Positions 25,119 to 34,743 of a stretch of DNA of 64,000 nucleotides are shown piece after piece. Both the position numbers and the translations under genes were made by a program. The DNA lies in NCBI RefSeq assembly GCF_000244915.1, contig NZ_CM001442.1:5084001-5148000 (forward strand), written 5' to 3'. The notes beneath the pieces were generated by a model. The model worked only from the letters and a program-made list of their open reading frames with translations, was not told where the DNA came from and searched no databases. The stretch comes from Bradyrhizobium sp. WSM471. Lineage in GTDB: Bacteria > Pseudomonadota > Alphaproteobacteria > Rhizobiales > Xanthobacteraceae. Every line of letters starts with the position of its first letter. The first letter of the stretch is position 1.

Positions 25119-25431
25119 TCCTACCTCTTGGAAAAGACGCCGGAATATAGGCGCGTTCGCCCCCCAATAGAAGGGCGCCCGGCGGCATATTCGACCCCCT
25201 TTTTGGTGTGTCCGGCCTGCAAGCTCTGCGTGCGAAATAGCAATTTGCCGGGGCTGTGGATTGGCATGATGTGCGTCATCTTGCATGGTGGTGCAAGGCG
25301 GATTCGGTTGCGGCGAATTTACACCAGTGGGAACCGCGCAACCGGGCCGCGCCGTCGCGGGGCAGTCATCGATCGATCCTAGGCTCTCCGCCAGTGACTT
25401 GGGGAAGTTCGTCAAACGAAGGAGTCATGAC
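25119..25431. promoter_or_regulatory. Divergent intergenic region between protease and porin genes
   Basis: This 313-base region has no gene of its own. It must carry promoters for the protease/rarA pair (minus) and the porin (plus). A short palindrome TTGCA-TGGTGG-TGCAA lies at about 25283-25298. I could not assign convincing -35/-10 elements by eye. Confidence 0.5.
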
Positions 25432-27045
25432 GTGAGAAGGACAGGAATTGCAGCCACCGCGATTGGTCTCGCCGGCGCACTGGCAGCCTCGCAGGCCCAG
25501 GCCCAATCGGCCAGCAGCAGCGACCAGGAGATCGCACTCCTGAAGCAGCAGTTGAAGATGCTGGAGCAGAAACTCGACAAGCTCCAGAGCCAGACCGCCG
25601 CGAATACCGCGGCCACGGCGAAGGCCAGGCTTGAGGCGAAGGCGGAGGCGAAAGCCGAAGCGCGTTCCGAGGCGAAGGCCGTGGTCGCCAACGCCAACGC
25701 GGCGATCCCGCTCAAGGGACCGGCGCCCGCCTCCGGCGTCGTCGTGACGATGCCGAATAACCGGCCGACCATCTGCACCGCCGATGGGGCAAACTGCGTC
25801 GGGATCACAGGCCGCGTGCATTGGGATGTCGGCGGCTATGACTATCGGCCCAACACGGCGGCGACCGTGCCGCAAAAGCTCGACAGCGGCGAGAACGTCC
25901 GCCGCGCGCGCATCGGTCTCGCCGGCAAGTTCTTCAACGACTGGAATTTCGCGCTGATCTACGACTTCGGCGGCTCCTCCGACGGGTTTGGCGGCGCAGC
26001 TCCGGGTTCGCTGCCCGGCGGCGGCGTCTCCGGCATCGAGAACGCCTATCTCAGCTATACCGGCCTGAAACCGTTCGGCGGCAAGATGGCCATCGAAGGC
26101 GGCATCATGGACCTGCCCTACACTCTCGATGAGGCCACGAGCTCCAACGACATCATGTTCATGGAGCGCGCTTCGGCCGGCGTCGTCGCCACCAGCATCG
26201 CCGCGGGCGACTTCCGTTCGGCGATCGGCACGCGCTGGTACAACGACCAGCTCTGGATCGGCGGCTATGTCACGGGACCCTCGACCGGCGCGATCCATTC
26301 GGCGTCGAGCGCAGCACCGAACGGTGCCTCCGAGCAGTATGGCGCCGTCGCCCGCGTTGCCGGCCAGGTCGTCAGCGGCAAGGATTACTCGCTGCATCTT
26401 GGCGGAAACGCCGAATGGCTGATCCAGCCGTCGCGCAACATGGTGACGGGTGCGCAGGCGGTCACGCTCAGCGAGCGTTCGGAACTGCGCATCGATCCCA
26501 CGGCGCTGGCTACGACCGGCGCAATCGCCAATGCCTCCGGCGCGCAGGTCTACAGCGTCGAAGCGGCCGCCACCTATGGGCCGTTGATCCTGCAAGGCGA
26601 GTATTTCTGGTACAACATCGATCGCAGCGCCAATACCGGCCTGCCGCCGCTGGGTGCGCCGAGCCGCAAGTTCCAGGGCGGCTACGCGCAGGCCGGCTAC
26701 GTGCTGACGGGCGAGGGTCGGAGCTACAATGCGGCGAATGCGGCCTATGGCGGCGTCAAGCCAGCGCACCCGTTCTCGCTCGAGGGCGGCGGCTGGGGCG
26801 CATGGGAAATCGCAGGACGCTTCTCCACGATCGACCTCAACGATCAGCTCGGGACCGCCACCGGCATCGCGGGCGGCCGGCAGACCGTCTACACGGCAGC
26901 GCTGAACTGGTACGTCAACGGCAACGTCCGTTTCATGCTGGACTATTTGCATGGCACGGTGTCGAGGCAGGCCTCGCCGATTTCGACCGCCGATGTCGGC
27001 TCGAAGTTCGATGCGGTCGCGATGCGGACGCAGTTCGCGTTCTAA
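25432..27045 (+). CDS. Outer-membrane porin, OprO/OprP (phosphate-selective porin) type
   Basis: About 537 residues. A signal peptide (1-24, ending AQA) is followed by a periplasmic coiled coil (EIALLKQQLKMLEQKLDKLQ, then Ala/Glu/Lys repeats), a linker, and a beta-barrel from about residue 125. The barrel has Porin_O_P features: RRARIGLAGKFFNDWNFALI, ENAYLSY, GGIMDLPYTLDEATSSND and a terminal aromatic (TQFAF). The start is GTG at 25432, eight bases after AAGGAG; the nearby ATG is out of frame. Anion selectivity is family knowledge. Confidence 0.85.
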   Translation: MRRTGIAATAIGLAGALAASQAQAQSASSSDQEIALLKQQLKMLEQKLDKLQSQTAANTAATAKARLEAKAEAKAEARSEAKAVVANANAAIPLKGPAPASGVVVTMPNNRPTICTADGANCVGITGRVHWDVGGYDYRPNTAATVPQKLDSGENVRRARIGLAGKFFNDWNFALIYDFGGSSDGFGGAAPGSLPGGGVSGIENAYLSYTGLKPFGGKMAIEGGIMDLPYTLDEATSSNDIMFMERASAGVVATSIAAGDFRSAIGTRWYNDQLWIGGYVTGPSTGAIHSASSAAPNGASEQYGAVARVAGQVVSGKDYSLHLGGNAEWLIQPSRNMVTGAQAVTLSERSELRIDPTALATTGAIANASGAQVYSVEAAATYGPLILQGEYFWYNIDRSANTGLPPLGAPSRKFQGGYAQAGYVLTGEGRSYNAANAAYGGVKPAHPFSLEGGGWGAWEIAGRFSTIDLNDQLGTATGIAGGRQTVYTAALNWYVNGNVRFMLDYLHGTVSRQASPISTADVGSKFDAVAMRTQFAF

Positions 27046-27059
27046 TTCTCGCTTGTCGT

Positions 27060-27087
27060 CCCGGGGGCGCGAAAACGCGAACCCGGG
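27060..27087. repeat. CCCGGG-bounded palindromic hairpin
   Basis: CCCGGG at 27060-27065 and 27082-27087 flank GGCGCG-AAAA-CGCG in the 78-base gap after the porin. It resembles one half of the dispersed GTCCCGG-type element. It may act as a weak terminator. Confidence 0.5.
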
Positions 27088-27123
27088 ACCCAGCATCTGC
27101 AATGCTATCCGAGGAGACAAGCC

Positions 27124-28137
27124 ATGAAGGCCGTCGGCTACAAGAAGTCGCTTCCGATCGAGGATCAGGACGCGCTGTTCGATTTCGAAACCGCAAAGCC
27201 CGAGCCCGGCGGGCGCGACATCCGCGTCGCCGTGAAGGCGATCTCGGCCAATCCGGTCGATTACAAAGTGCGCAAGCGCGCCGCCCCGCCCGAGGGCGAG
27301 ACGAAGATTCTGGGCTATGACGCGGCCGGCGTCGTCGACGCCGTTGGGCCCGACGTCACGCTGTTCAAGCCAGGCGACGAGGTGTTCTATGCCGGTTCGA
27401 TCCTGCGCCAGGGTACCAATTCCGAATTCCATCTGGTCGACGAGCGCATCGTCGGCAACAAGCCGAAGAGCCTGTCGTTCGCGCAAGCCGCCGCCCTTCC
27501 CCTCACCTCCATCACCGCCTGGGAGCTGTTGTTCGACCGGCTTGGTGCAGTGCCCGGCAAGAGTGTCGATCCGCGTACGCTCTTGATCACCGGCGGCGCC
27601 GGCGGTGTCGGCTCGATCCTGATCCAGCTCGCCCGCCGCCTCACCGGGCTGACGGTGCTCGCGACCGCGACGCGGCCGGAGTCGCAAAAATGGTGCCTCG
27701 ATCTCGGCGCGCATGCGGTGATCGACCACGGCCAACCGATGAAGGAGCAGATCGAGAAGCTCAAGCTGCCGCCCGTCGCGCTGGTGGCGAGCCTCACCTT
27801 CACCGACCAGCACTACAAGAGCATCGTCGAGTTTATGGCGCCGCAGGGCAAGTTCGGCCTGATCGACGATCCCCCGGAATTCACCATGAGCACGTTCAAG
27901 GGAAAGGCGATCTCGGTGCACTGGGAATCGATGTTCACGCGCTCCTCGTTCCAGACCGCCGACATGATCGCGCAGCATCATCTGCTCAACGATGTCGCCG
28001 ACCTCATCGACAAGGGCGTGCTGCGCACCACGCTCGACCAGACCTTTGGCACGATCAACGCGGCCAATCTCAAGCGGGCCCACGCGCTGCTCGAGAGCGG
28101 CAAGTCGCGCGGCAAGATCGTGCTGGAGGGGTGGTAG
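27124..28137 (+). CDS. Zinc-type alcohol dehydrogenase / quinone oxidoreductase family protein
   Basis: A 337-residue MDR-superfamily reductase. The GroES-like domain (1-120) is followed by a Rossmann domain with TGGAGGVGSILIQLARRL, the NADPH-binding motif. It matches the ZADH-family (YahK/QOR-like) enzymes that lack catalytic zinc and reduce quinones or enones with NADPH. GAGGAG precedes the ATG. It converges on the CLC gene with three bases between the stops. Confidence 0.9.
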   Translation: MKAVGYKKSLPIEDQDALFDFETAKPEPGGRDIRVAVKAISANPVDYKVRKRAAPPEGETKILGYDAAGVVDAVGPDVTLFKPGDEVFYAGSILRQGTNSEFHLVDERIVGNKPKSLSFAQAAALPLTSITAWELLFDRLGAVPGKSVDPRTLLITGGAGGVGSILIQLARRLTGLTVLATATRPESQKWCLDLGAHAVIDHGQPMKEQIEKLKLPPVALVASLTFTDQHYKSIVEFMAPQGKFGLIDDPPEFTMSTFKGKAISVHWESMFTRSSFQTADMIAQHHLLNDVADLIDKGVLRTTLDQTFGTINAANLKRAHALLESGKSRGKIVLEGW

Positions 28138-28140
28138 GTC

Positions 28141-29469
28141 TTAGCTCGAAGCGGGCGCCGCATTCGTCTCAGGCGGACGCGTCGCCCGCTTGATAAAGCC
28201 CTTGGCGAGCGCGTGGTAGATCCCTTCTTCGCAGATCAGCCGTGAGGTGGCGTGTGCAATCAGGGCGGCGGCCATCAACGGCACCACCATGGCGTGGTTG
28301 TCGGTCATCTCGGTCACGATGACGAAAGCGGTGATCGGCGCCTGCACCACACCGGCAAAATAGGAGACCATGCCGAGCAACATGATCGCACCGAGCGGAG
28401 CGTCGTGGAAGAAGGACGCGATGTTGCTGCCGAGGCCGGCTCCAACGGCGAGTGACGGCGAAAAAATTCCGCCGGGTATGCCACTGATTGCCGCGAAGGT
28501 GGTGGCGAGAAGCTTGAGGATGCCGAAGTCCTGCGGCAGCGGTGCGCCGTGCTCCAGGGCCGTCTTTACCTGCTGGTAGCCCGTGCCATAGATCGTATCG
28601 CCGGAGACGAGGCCGCAGATCGCGACCGCCAATCCGCACGCGAGCGCAAACCACAACGGATGGCGCTTGACCGTACGCCCGAGCGGATGGGCGAAGCCGC
28701 GCGCCATCACGATGACGATACGGCTGAAGATGCCGCCAGCCAAACCGCCGACCACGCCGCACACCGGCACCGCCAGCCAGTCGGTGCCGCGGGCAAGAGA
28801 CGTCGCACTGCTGCCGAAATAGGCGTAATTGCCCATCAGCGCGAGCGAGGTCAGGCCGGCCGCGATCACCGCCGCAATGATGAGGCTGCTGGTACGCGTC
28901 TCGAAAGCCCGGCTCATCTCCTCGATACCGAAGACGATCCCCGCCAGGGGCGTGTTGAAGGCGGCCGCGACGCCGGCGGCCGCGCCGGCCAGGATCAATC
29001 CGGGCTGGCGGCGTGGCGAGACGCGTCCAAGCGCAAACATGATGGAAGCGCCGACTTGAACGCTCGGTCCTTCCCGGCCGACGGAGCCACCGCACAGCAG
29101 ACCGAACAAGGTGAGGATCACCTTTCCGAGCGCGATTCGGATCGAGACCAGGCTCTCGCGCGCCGTCTGGTCGGTCAGATGCCGTGCGGCGATCGCCTGA
29201 GGAATGCCGCTGCCCTGTGCGTTCGGGAACAGCCGGGTGGTCAGAAAGGCCGAGAGCATGAAGCCGAGAGGTGTCACTGCGAGCACGGCGTAGCGCGACT
29301 TGGCCAGCAGCAGCGTAAAGGCGTACTGGGCGAGATCAGCGAGTTGGGCCAGCGCCACCGCCGCGGCGCCTACCCCGATCCCACCAAGCACGAAGATTGC
29401 TCGCCGCTGCCATCGCGCGGATGTCAGCCTGAACAGGCGTTTATGGCGGGTCGACAGGGGCCAAAGCAT
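28141..29469 (-). CDS. CLC-family chloride channel / Cl-/H+ antiporter
   Basis: A 442-residue protein with 10-12 membrane segments. Ion-pathway motifs: GSGIPQ at 86-91, GREGP at 131-135 with gating Glu133, GIPGGIFSPSLAVGA near 335, and a second Glu in GIEEMSRAFE that matches the proton-side glutamate of antiporters. This predicts an H+-coupled exchanger. No CBS domains are present. Confidence 0.93.
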   Translation of the reverse strand: MLWPLSTRHKRLFRLTSARWQRRAIFVLGGIGVGAAAVALAQLADLAQYAFTLLLAKSRYAVLAVTPLGFMLSAFLTTRLFPNAQGSGIPQAIAARHLTDQTARESLVSIRIALGKVILTLFGLLCGGSVGREGPSVQVGASIMFALGRVSPRRQPGLILAGAAAGVAAAFNTPLAGIVFGIEEMSRAFETRTSSLIIAAVIAAGLTSLALMGNYAYFGSSATSLARGTDWLAVPVCGVVGGLAGGIFSRIVIVMARGFAHPLGRTVKRHPLWFALACGLAVAICGLVSGDTIYGTGYQQVKTALEHGAPLPQDFGILKLLATTFAAISGIPGGIFSPSLAVGAGLGSNIASFFHDAPLGAIMLLGMVSYFAGVVQAPITAFVIVTEMTDNHAMVVPLMAAALIAHATSRLICEEGIYHALAKGFIKRATRPPETNAAPASS

Positions 29470-29526
29470 GAGCCGGAGTTTTAGCCTGTCAGGTCCCGAA
29501 TTGAAGGGGGGTATCGAGCAGACCAG

Positions 29527-29823
29527 CTAGACTGGAACCACGCCCTCGACGAACATCAACCGCCGCTCCAGCGCCGTCTGCCGCAGCTTCAGCGCCTCCG
29601 CATATTCCGGGGACGCGTACCATTCGCGCGCGCATTCCATTGAGGGAAACTCCACGATGATGATGGTCTTGGGCGGCGGGCCGCCCTCCACCACTTCAGC
29701 GGCACCGCCGCGCGCGATGTAGCGGCCGCCATATCGCGCGATGGTTGCTGCGGCCAGCGCGCGATAGGCCTCCATCGCGGCCTGATCGCGCGCCTCGACC
29801 TCCGAGATCACATAGGCCGGCAT
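29527..29823 (-). CDS. DUF1330 family protein
   Basis: A 98-residue protein with the DUF1330 pattern: PAYVISEVEARDQAAMEAYR, RYGGRYIARGG and IIVEFPSMECAREWYASPEY. It is a dimeric alpha/beta-barrel of unknown reaction, often next to dehydrogenases. AAAGGA lies before the ATG at 29823. The longer open frame to 30060 reads through a palindrome and is not real. Confidence 0.88.
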   Translation of the reverse strand: MPAYVISEVEARDQAAMEAYRALAAATIARYGGRYIARGGAAEVVEGGPPPKTIIIVEFPSMECAREWYASPEYAEALKLRQTALERRLMFVEGVVPV

Positions 29824-29840
29824 GAGCGGTCCTTTGTCTT

Positions 29841-29889
29841 GAGCATGATCTTTTCGGAAAACCGCGTCACACTTTTCCGGATCATGCTC
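29841..29889. repeat. GATCATGCTC-type dispersed palindrome
   Basis: GAGCATGATC and GATCATGCTC bound the element; inside, TTTTCGGAAAACCG and a matching CACACTTTTCCG lie around the centre. It fills the gap between the SDR and DUF1330 genes and supplies the last two bases before, and part of, the SDR stop codon at 29888. Related copies lie at 17288 and 36734. Confidence 0.85.
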
Positions 29890-30676
29890 AGGCAATCGTA
29901 TTGACGATGCCGCCTTCCGCGCGCAGCGCCGCACCGTTGGTCGCGGATGCTTCCTTGGAAGCCGCATAAACCACCATGTTAGCGATCTCGTCGACGCTTG
30001 CGAAGCGCTGGAGCAGCGAGCTTGGGCGATGCTGCTTGACGAAATTGGCCGCAGCCTCATCGACCGACTGGCCGTTCTGCTTGGCGAGATCCTTCACGAA
30101 CATCTCGACGCCCTCCGACATCGTCGGGCCCGGCAGCACGGAATTGACGGTGACGCCGGTGCCGCGGGTGAGCTGCGCCAGGCCGCGTGCGACCGAGAGC
30201 TGGGCCGTCTTGCTCATTCCATAGTGAATCATCTCGACGGGAATGTTGAGTCCGGACTCCGAAGAGATGAAGACGATTCGGCCCCAGTTGCGCTTGAGCA
30301 TGCCCTTCATGTACGCGCGAGAGAGACGCACGCCGCTCATGACGTTGACCTCGAAGAAGCGGCTCCAGTCCTCGTCCGGAATGTCGAAAAAGTCTTTCGG
30401 CTCGAAGATGCCGGCATTGTTGATGAGGATGTCGACATCTGGCAGCGCCGCGGCCAGCGCCATGCAGCCCGCAGCGGTCGACACATCGGCGGCGATGCCG
30501 CGGACCTTGGCCCCCGCCCCTTCCAGCCTGCGTACGGCCGCATCGACCTTGTCCTGGCCGCGTCCGTTGATCACGACGCTCGCACCCGAGCCGGCAAGGC
30601 CTTTTGCAATAGCGTGGCCGATTCCGGCGGTCGAGCCGGTCACGAGGGCGGTCTTTCCGGAAAGGTCGATGTTCAT
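29888..30676 (-). CDS. Short-chain dehydrogenase/reductase (SDR)
   Basis: A 262-residue classical SDR. It has the cofactor motif TGSTAGIG (13-20), NNAG (86-89), and the catalytic residues Ser in ISSESG (about 138-142), Tyr152 and Lys156 (YGMSK). An Arg in NGRGQ after beta-2 favours NADP(H). GGAGAT lies seven bases ahead of the ATG at 30676. Substrate unknown. It is followed by the DUF1330 gene on the same strand. Confidence 0.9.
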   Translation of the reverse strand: MNIDLSGKTALVTGSTAGIGHAIAKGLAGSGASVVINGRGQDKVDAAVRRLEGAGAKVRGIAADVSTAAGCMALAAALPDVDILINNAGIFEPKDFFDIPDEDWSRFFEVNVMSGVRLSRAYMKGMLKRNWGRIVFISSESGLNIPVEMIHYGMSKTAQLSVARGLAQLTRGTGVTVNSVLPGPTMSEGVEMFVKDLAKQNGQSVDEAAANFVKQHRPSSLLQRFASVDEIANMVVYAASKEASATNGAALRAEGGIVNTIA

Positions 30677-30784
30677 GCGTGATCTCCGTTGATGCTGGCG
30701 GAGATATTGGGCGCTACCGGCACGATAACAATCGCCACTCACTGACGCGTGAGGAGCGGGACGCAACCAACGAGGACGGCCAAT

Positions 30785-30813
30785 AAAAAAGCGGCGCCCG
30801 AAGGCGCCGCTTT
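30785..30813 (-). terminator. Rho-independent terminator of the ribosomal superoperon
   Basis: On the minus strand AAAGCGGCGCC pairs with GGCGCCGCTTT around a TTCG tetraloop, followed by more T residues. It lies 24 bases after the rplQ stop and closes the alpha operon. Confidence 0.92.
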
Positions 30814-30836
30814 CTGAAAACTCTCTGCCGGTCGGC

Positions 30837-31253
30837 TTACGCCGCCTCGGCTTCCTTTTCCTGCACCGGGCCGGAGTCCTGACCCTTGGCATCGACGTCG
30901 CGATCGACGAACTCGATCACGGCCATCGGCGCATTGTCGCCGTAGCGGAAGCCCGCCTTGATGATGCGGGTGTAGCCACCCTGGCGATCCTTGTAGCGGG
31001 GCGCCAATACGTCGAACAGCTTCCTGACCTGATCCTTGTCGCGCATCTCGGAGATGGCCTGGCGACGCATGGACAGGCCGCCCTTCTTGCCGAGGGTGAT
31101 CAGCTTCTCGACGATCGGACGCAATTCCTTCGCCTTCGGAAGCGTGGTGATGATCTGCTCGTGCTTGATCAGCGCGGCGCACATGTTGGCGAACATCGCG
31201 CGGCGATGCTCGGCGGTGCGGTTGAGCTTGCGATGAACCTTGCCGTGACGCAT
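30837..31253 (-). CDS. rplQ: 50S ribosomal protein L17
   Basis: A 138-residue L17 (E. coli 127), lining the peptide exit region. The family core is clear: [19 protein letters not shown] at the N-terminus and [15 protein letters not shown] near residue 85. The last 15 residues are an acidic extension ([10 protein letters not shown]). It is the last gene of the superoperon, 119 bases after rpoA. Confidence 0.97.
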   Translation of the reverse strand: MRHGKVHRKLNRTAEHRRAMFANMCAALIKHEQIITTLPKAKELRPIVEKLITLGKKGGLSMRRQAISEMRDKDQVRKLFDVLAPRYKDRQGGYTRIIKAGFRYGDNAPMAVIEFVDRDVDAKGQDSGPVQEKEAEAA

Positions 31254-31372
31254 TTTTTGATTCCTTGAATTCAGTCGTCGCGACGGTTCGTCGGACCAGT
31301 TGCTCAGGTGGGCTGCCTGCGTTCGCCCGCTAAGGCGCGATGAATTCGCGCCTCAGCCTGTTGTCATTCGGA

Positions 31373-32404
31373 TCAGTAGTGATCCTCGAAGCGCTTGGCG
31401 AGCTCGTCGATGTTCTCCGGCGGCCAGCCCGGCACTTCCATGCCGAGGTGCAGACCCATCTGGGCCAGCACTTCCTTGATCTCATTGAGCGACTTGCGGC
31501 CGAAGTTCGGAGTGCGGAGCATTTCCGCTTCGCTCTTCTGCACGAGGTCGCCGATGTAGACGATGTTGTCGTTCTTCAAGCAGTTGGCCGAACGCACGGA
31601 GAGCTCGAGCTCGTCCACCTTCTTGAGGAAGGCCGGGTTGAAGGCGAGGTCCGGGATGATCTCCTGGGCGACTTCCTTGCGCGGCTCTTCGAAGTTGACG
31701 AACACATTGAGCTGATCCTGCAGGATGCGCGCAGCGTAGGCCACGGAATCATCCGGCGTCAGCGCGCCGTTGGTCTCGATCGTCATGGTCAGCTTGTCGT
31801 AGTCGAGGATCTGGCCCTCGCGGGTGTTCTCGACCTTGTAGGAGACCTTGCGGACCGGCGAGTACAGGCTGTCAACCGGGATCAGACCGATCGGCGCGTC
31901 CTCGGGGCGGTTGCGCTCGGCGGGCACGTAGCCTTTGCCGGTTGCGACCGTGAACTCCATGCGGATCTCGGCACCCTCGTCGAGCGTGCAGATCTGCAGG
32001 TCGGGATTGAGCACGACGACATCGCCCACGGTCTGGATGTCGCCGGCGGTGACGACGCCCGGGCCGGACTTCTTGACGACCATGCGCTTGGGGCCTTCGC
32101 CCTGCATCTTGATCGAGATGTCCTTGATGTTGAGCACGATGTCGGTGACGTCCTCACGGACGCCCGCGATCGAGGAGAACTCGTGCAGCACGCCGTCGAT
32201 GTGCACCGACTGCACCGCCGCGCCCTGGAGCGAGGACAGCAGGATGCGGCGCAGCGCGTTGCCGAGGGTCTGGCCGAAGCCGCGCTCGAGCGGCTCGGCG
32301 ACGATGGTCGCGAAACGGGTCGGATCGCTGCCGGGCTGTACCTGCAGCTTGTTCGGCCGAATCAGTTCTTGCCAATTTTTCTGGATCGTCACTGTTTCAC
32401 CCAT
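31373..32404 (-). CDS. rpoA: RNA polymerase alpha subunit
   Basis: 343 residues (E. coli 329). The N-terminal domain, which dimerises and nucleates assembly, has [20 protein letters not shown]. The C-terminal domain (about 255-330) that contacts UP elements and activators has [15 protein letters not shown] and [11 protein letters not shown]. It sits between rpsK and rplQ, as in other alphaproteobacteria. Confidence 0.98.
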   Translation of the reverse strand: MGETVTIQKNWQELIRPNKLQVQPGSDPTRFATIVAEPLERGFGQTLGNALRRILLSSLQGAAVQSVHIDGVLHEFSSIAGVREDVTDIVLNIKDISIKMQGEGPKRMVVKKSGPGVVTAGDIQTVGDVVVLNPDLQICTLDEGAEIRMEFTVATGKGYVPAERNRPEDAPIGLIPVDSLYSPVRKVSYKVENTREGQILDYDKLTMTIETNGALTPDDSVAYAARILQDQLNVFVNFEEPRKEVAQEIIPDLAFNPAFLKKVDELELSVRSANCLKNDNIVYIGDLVQKSEAEMLRTPNFGRKSLNEIKEVLAQMGLHLGMEVPGWPPENIDELAKRFEDHY

Positions 32405-32515
32405 ACAGGCCAGTCAGACTGCTGTCGCAGGCACTGGCGTTGGAGAAAGGCCGCAGATCATTTCCACGGCTTTGCAAAAAGTCATCGCGGGCGCCAATGC
32501 GCCCGCAATCTGGTA

Positions 32516-32905
32516 TCAAACGCGCCGACGCTTGCGGGGACGGCAACCGTTGTGCGGGATCGTGGTCACGTCGCGGATCGAGGTGACGGTGAAGCCCGCG
32601 GCCTGAAGCGCGCGGAGCGCCGATTCGCGGCCCGAACCGGGACCGGCGACTTCGACTTCCAGCGTGCGCATGCCGTGCTCCTGCGCCTTCTTCGACACGT
32701 CCTCGGCGGCAACCTGTGCGGCATAGGGGGTCGACTTGCGGGAGCCCTTGAAGCCCATCGTGCCGGCGGAGGACCATGCAATCGTGTTGCCCTGCGCGTC
32801 GGTGATGGTGATGGTCGTGTTGTTGAACGACGAGTTCACATGCGCGACGCCGGAGGCGATGTTCTTGCGCTCACGACGACGAACGCGGGTGGCTTCCTTG
32901 CCCAT
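32516..32905 (-). CDS. rpsK: 30S ribosomal protein S11
   Basis: 129 residues, exactly the E. coli length. It has the S11 platform-binding core [17 protein letters not shown] and the highly basic conserved end [12 protein letters not shown]. Gap of 111 bases to rpoA and 122 to rpsM. Confidence 0.98.
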   Translation of the reverse strand: MGKEATRVRRRERKNIASGVAHVNSSFNNTTITITDAQGNTIAWSSAGTMGFKGSRKSTPYAAQVAAEDVSKKAQEHGMRTLEVEVAGPGSGRESALRALQAAGFTVTSIRDVTTIPHNGCRPRKRRRV

Positions 32906-33027
32906 AGACTACCTTTCCTGAAGATCTCAACGCCGCCGTAATGCCAGCGGCTACACCTGTGGAACGAAAGGCGCGTGGCGAACGGGTCATCCCCGGGTCG
33001 CCACACGCCGTGATTGGATGCGAAAAC

Positions 33028-33396
33028 TTACTTCTTCTTGCCGGCGATGGCCTTGGCCGGACCCTTGCGCGTGCGCGCATTGGTGTGGGTACGCTGGCCA
33101 CGTACCGGCAGGCCGCGACGATGGCGCAGGCCGCGGTAGCAGCCGAGGTCCATCAGACGCTTGATGTTGATGCCGACCTCACGACGCAAATCGCCCTCGA
33201 CGAGATAGTCGCGGTCGATCACTTCGCGGATCTGAAGCACTTCGGCGTCGCTGAGCTGATTGACCCGACGATCGTCTGGGATCTTGACCTTCTCCATGAT
33301 CTCACCGGCGATCTTCTGGCCGATGCCATGGATGTACTGGAGCGCGATCAGCACGCGCTTGTTGGTCGGGATGTTCACGCCGGCAATACGGGCCAC
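33028..33396 (-). CDS. rpsM: 30S ribosomal protein S13
   Basis: 122 residues (E. coli 118). [19 protein letters not shown] opens the protein, and [20 protein letters not shown] forms the tail that reaches the head and P-site tRNA. It follows adk in the operon after 187 bases. Confidence 0.98.
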   Translation of the reverse strand: MARIAGVNIPTNKRVLIALQYIHGIGQKIAGEIMEKVKIPDDRRVNQLSDAEVLQIREVIDRDYLVEGDLRREVGINIKRLMDLGCYRGLRHRRGLPVRGQRTHTNARTRKGPAKAIAGKKK

Positions 33397-33583
33397 GGCC
33401 TTCTCTCCTGTCGCCGATCCCTCGTCAGGAATCGCGCTTTAAGTGCTTGGTTTCTCGGGCAGGTGTTCACAAACGCGAACACGACGCCCACCCCTGGTCT
33501 TCCTGGGGCCCGGCATCGTTTGAAACTATCCGACTTGGATGCGGGGCTTATTAGGGGATTCAGGGGGCTTTCGTCAACCGCTG

Positions 33584-34465
33584 CTAGCGCTTAGCTCGCT
33601 TTTTCGTGACCTTTTTTGCGGCCTTTTTGGCACCTTTTTTGACAGCCTTCTTGGCGGTCTTTTTGGCTGCCTTCTTCTTCCCCGCCTTCTTGACGACTTT
33701 CTTGACGATTCTCTTGCCTGCCTTCGTAGCCTTCTTGGCCGCCTTATTGGATTTGGCAGCCTTTTTGGCAGCTTTCGCGGGCCTTTTGACCGATTTTTTT
33801 GCCGTCTTGGCCTTTTTAGCCGGGGCCGCCTTGGTCGCGCTCCGGGCGCGGGACTTGCCATGAGTCTTGGGCTCGACCGCCCCGAGCGCCAGGAGCTGGC
33901 GATGGATGGCGCGGGTGACCTCGTCGATGGCCATCATGCCGTCGATAGTCGAGAGCTTCCGCCGCTCGGAATAGTAGTGAATCAGCGGTTCCGTCTGGTT
34001 GCGGTAGCTGGCTAACCGCTTGGTCAGGACCTCCGGGGTGTCGTCGAGCCGGACCTCCTCCCCGCGCTCGCGCATCTGGGCGACGCGGGTCTCGACACGG
34101 TTCAGGAGCGCACTCTCGTTGACGCGGAGCTCGATCACGGCGTCGAGCTTGAGGTGCTTGTGCTTGAGCAGCTCATCCAGCGCCTCGGCCTGCGGCACGG
34201 TCCGCGGGAAACCGTCGAGGATGAAACCGTTTTTGGCATCCGGCTGATCGATCCGATCGGAGATGATTCCCACCACGACATCGTCCGGCACGAGACCGCC
34301 GCTGGCCATGATCTCCTTGGCCTTGAGACCGACCGGCGTTCCGGCCGCCACCGCTGCACGCAACATCTCGCCGGTCGAGAGCTGGACGATGCCATAGCGC
34401 TGCACCAGTAGCTGCGCCTGGGTGCCCTTGCCCGATCCCGGTGGCCCCAGAAGTATAATTCTCAT
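33584..34465 (-). CDS. adk: Adenylate kinase with histone H1-like Lys/Ala C-terminal tail
   Basis: A 293-residue protein. Residues 1-196 are a complete short-LID adenylate kinase (ATP + AMP to 2 ADP): P-loop GPPGSGKGT at 7-15, AMP-binding STGEMLR and DGFPRT at 84-89, and a LID reduced to [11 protein letters not shown]. From about 200 to the end the chain is nearly all Lys, Ala, Arg and Val (KKAAKK-type repeats) and resembles eukaryotic H1 or bacterial Hc1/AlgP tails. The frame is continuous from a GGGG-preceded ATG, so this is not a frameshift. The tail could bind nucleic acid. Position between secY and rpsM is usual. Confidence 0.93.
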   Translation of the reverse strand: MRIILLGPPGSGKGTQAQLLVQRYGIVQLSTGEMLRAAVAAGTPVGLKAKEIMASGGLVPDDVVVGIISDRIDQPDAKNGFILDGFPRTVPQAEALDELLKHKHLKLDAVIELRVNESALLNRVETRVAQMRERGEEVRLDDTPEVLTKRLASYRNQTEPLIHYYSERRKLSTIDGMMAIDEVTRAIHRQLLALGAVEPKTHGKSRARSATKAAPAKKAKTAKKSVKRPAKAAKKAAKSNKAAKKATKAGKRIVKKVVKKAGKKKAAKKTAKKAVKKGAKKAAKKVTKKRAKR

Positions 34466-34604
34466 CGGCGTACGCCCCCCGATTGGTGCGCGATACGTCG
34501 AGCACCTGTGCTTTGAAGTCCAGTTACAGTGCAAATCATAATCAGCGCCGCACCGCTACCCATATCATAGGGGAGCAAATGGCCGGACGCCAAGAAGCCT
34601 TTGA

Positions 34605-34632
34605 GATCAGTGCTTGGAGATCAGTGCTTGCA
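34605..34632. repeat. Tandem 14-base duplication in the adk-secY gap
   Basis: GAGATCAGTGCTTG occurs twice in a row (34605-34618 and 34619-34632). The 278-base gap also holds CGCGCGTTGCACGCGCG (about 34682-34698) and other small hairpins. No gene is visible in the gap. Confidence 0.7.
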
Positions 34633-34743
34633 CGACAGTAAGAGCGGCTCTGCCGAGGCGACCGAATGCCGGCTCGCCGTCCGCGCGCGTTGCACGCGCG
34701 GCGAATCGGCAGCGCAATTGCGCCGCCCGAGAGGACGCCGCGC

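Noticed and set aside
25366..28083. 905-codon minus-strand frame opposite the porin and quinone oxidoreductase genes
   Set aside because: Both plus-strand genes have clear domains, signal peptide and ribosome-binding sites; the minus frame is Arg/Asp/Gly-rich shadow sequence.
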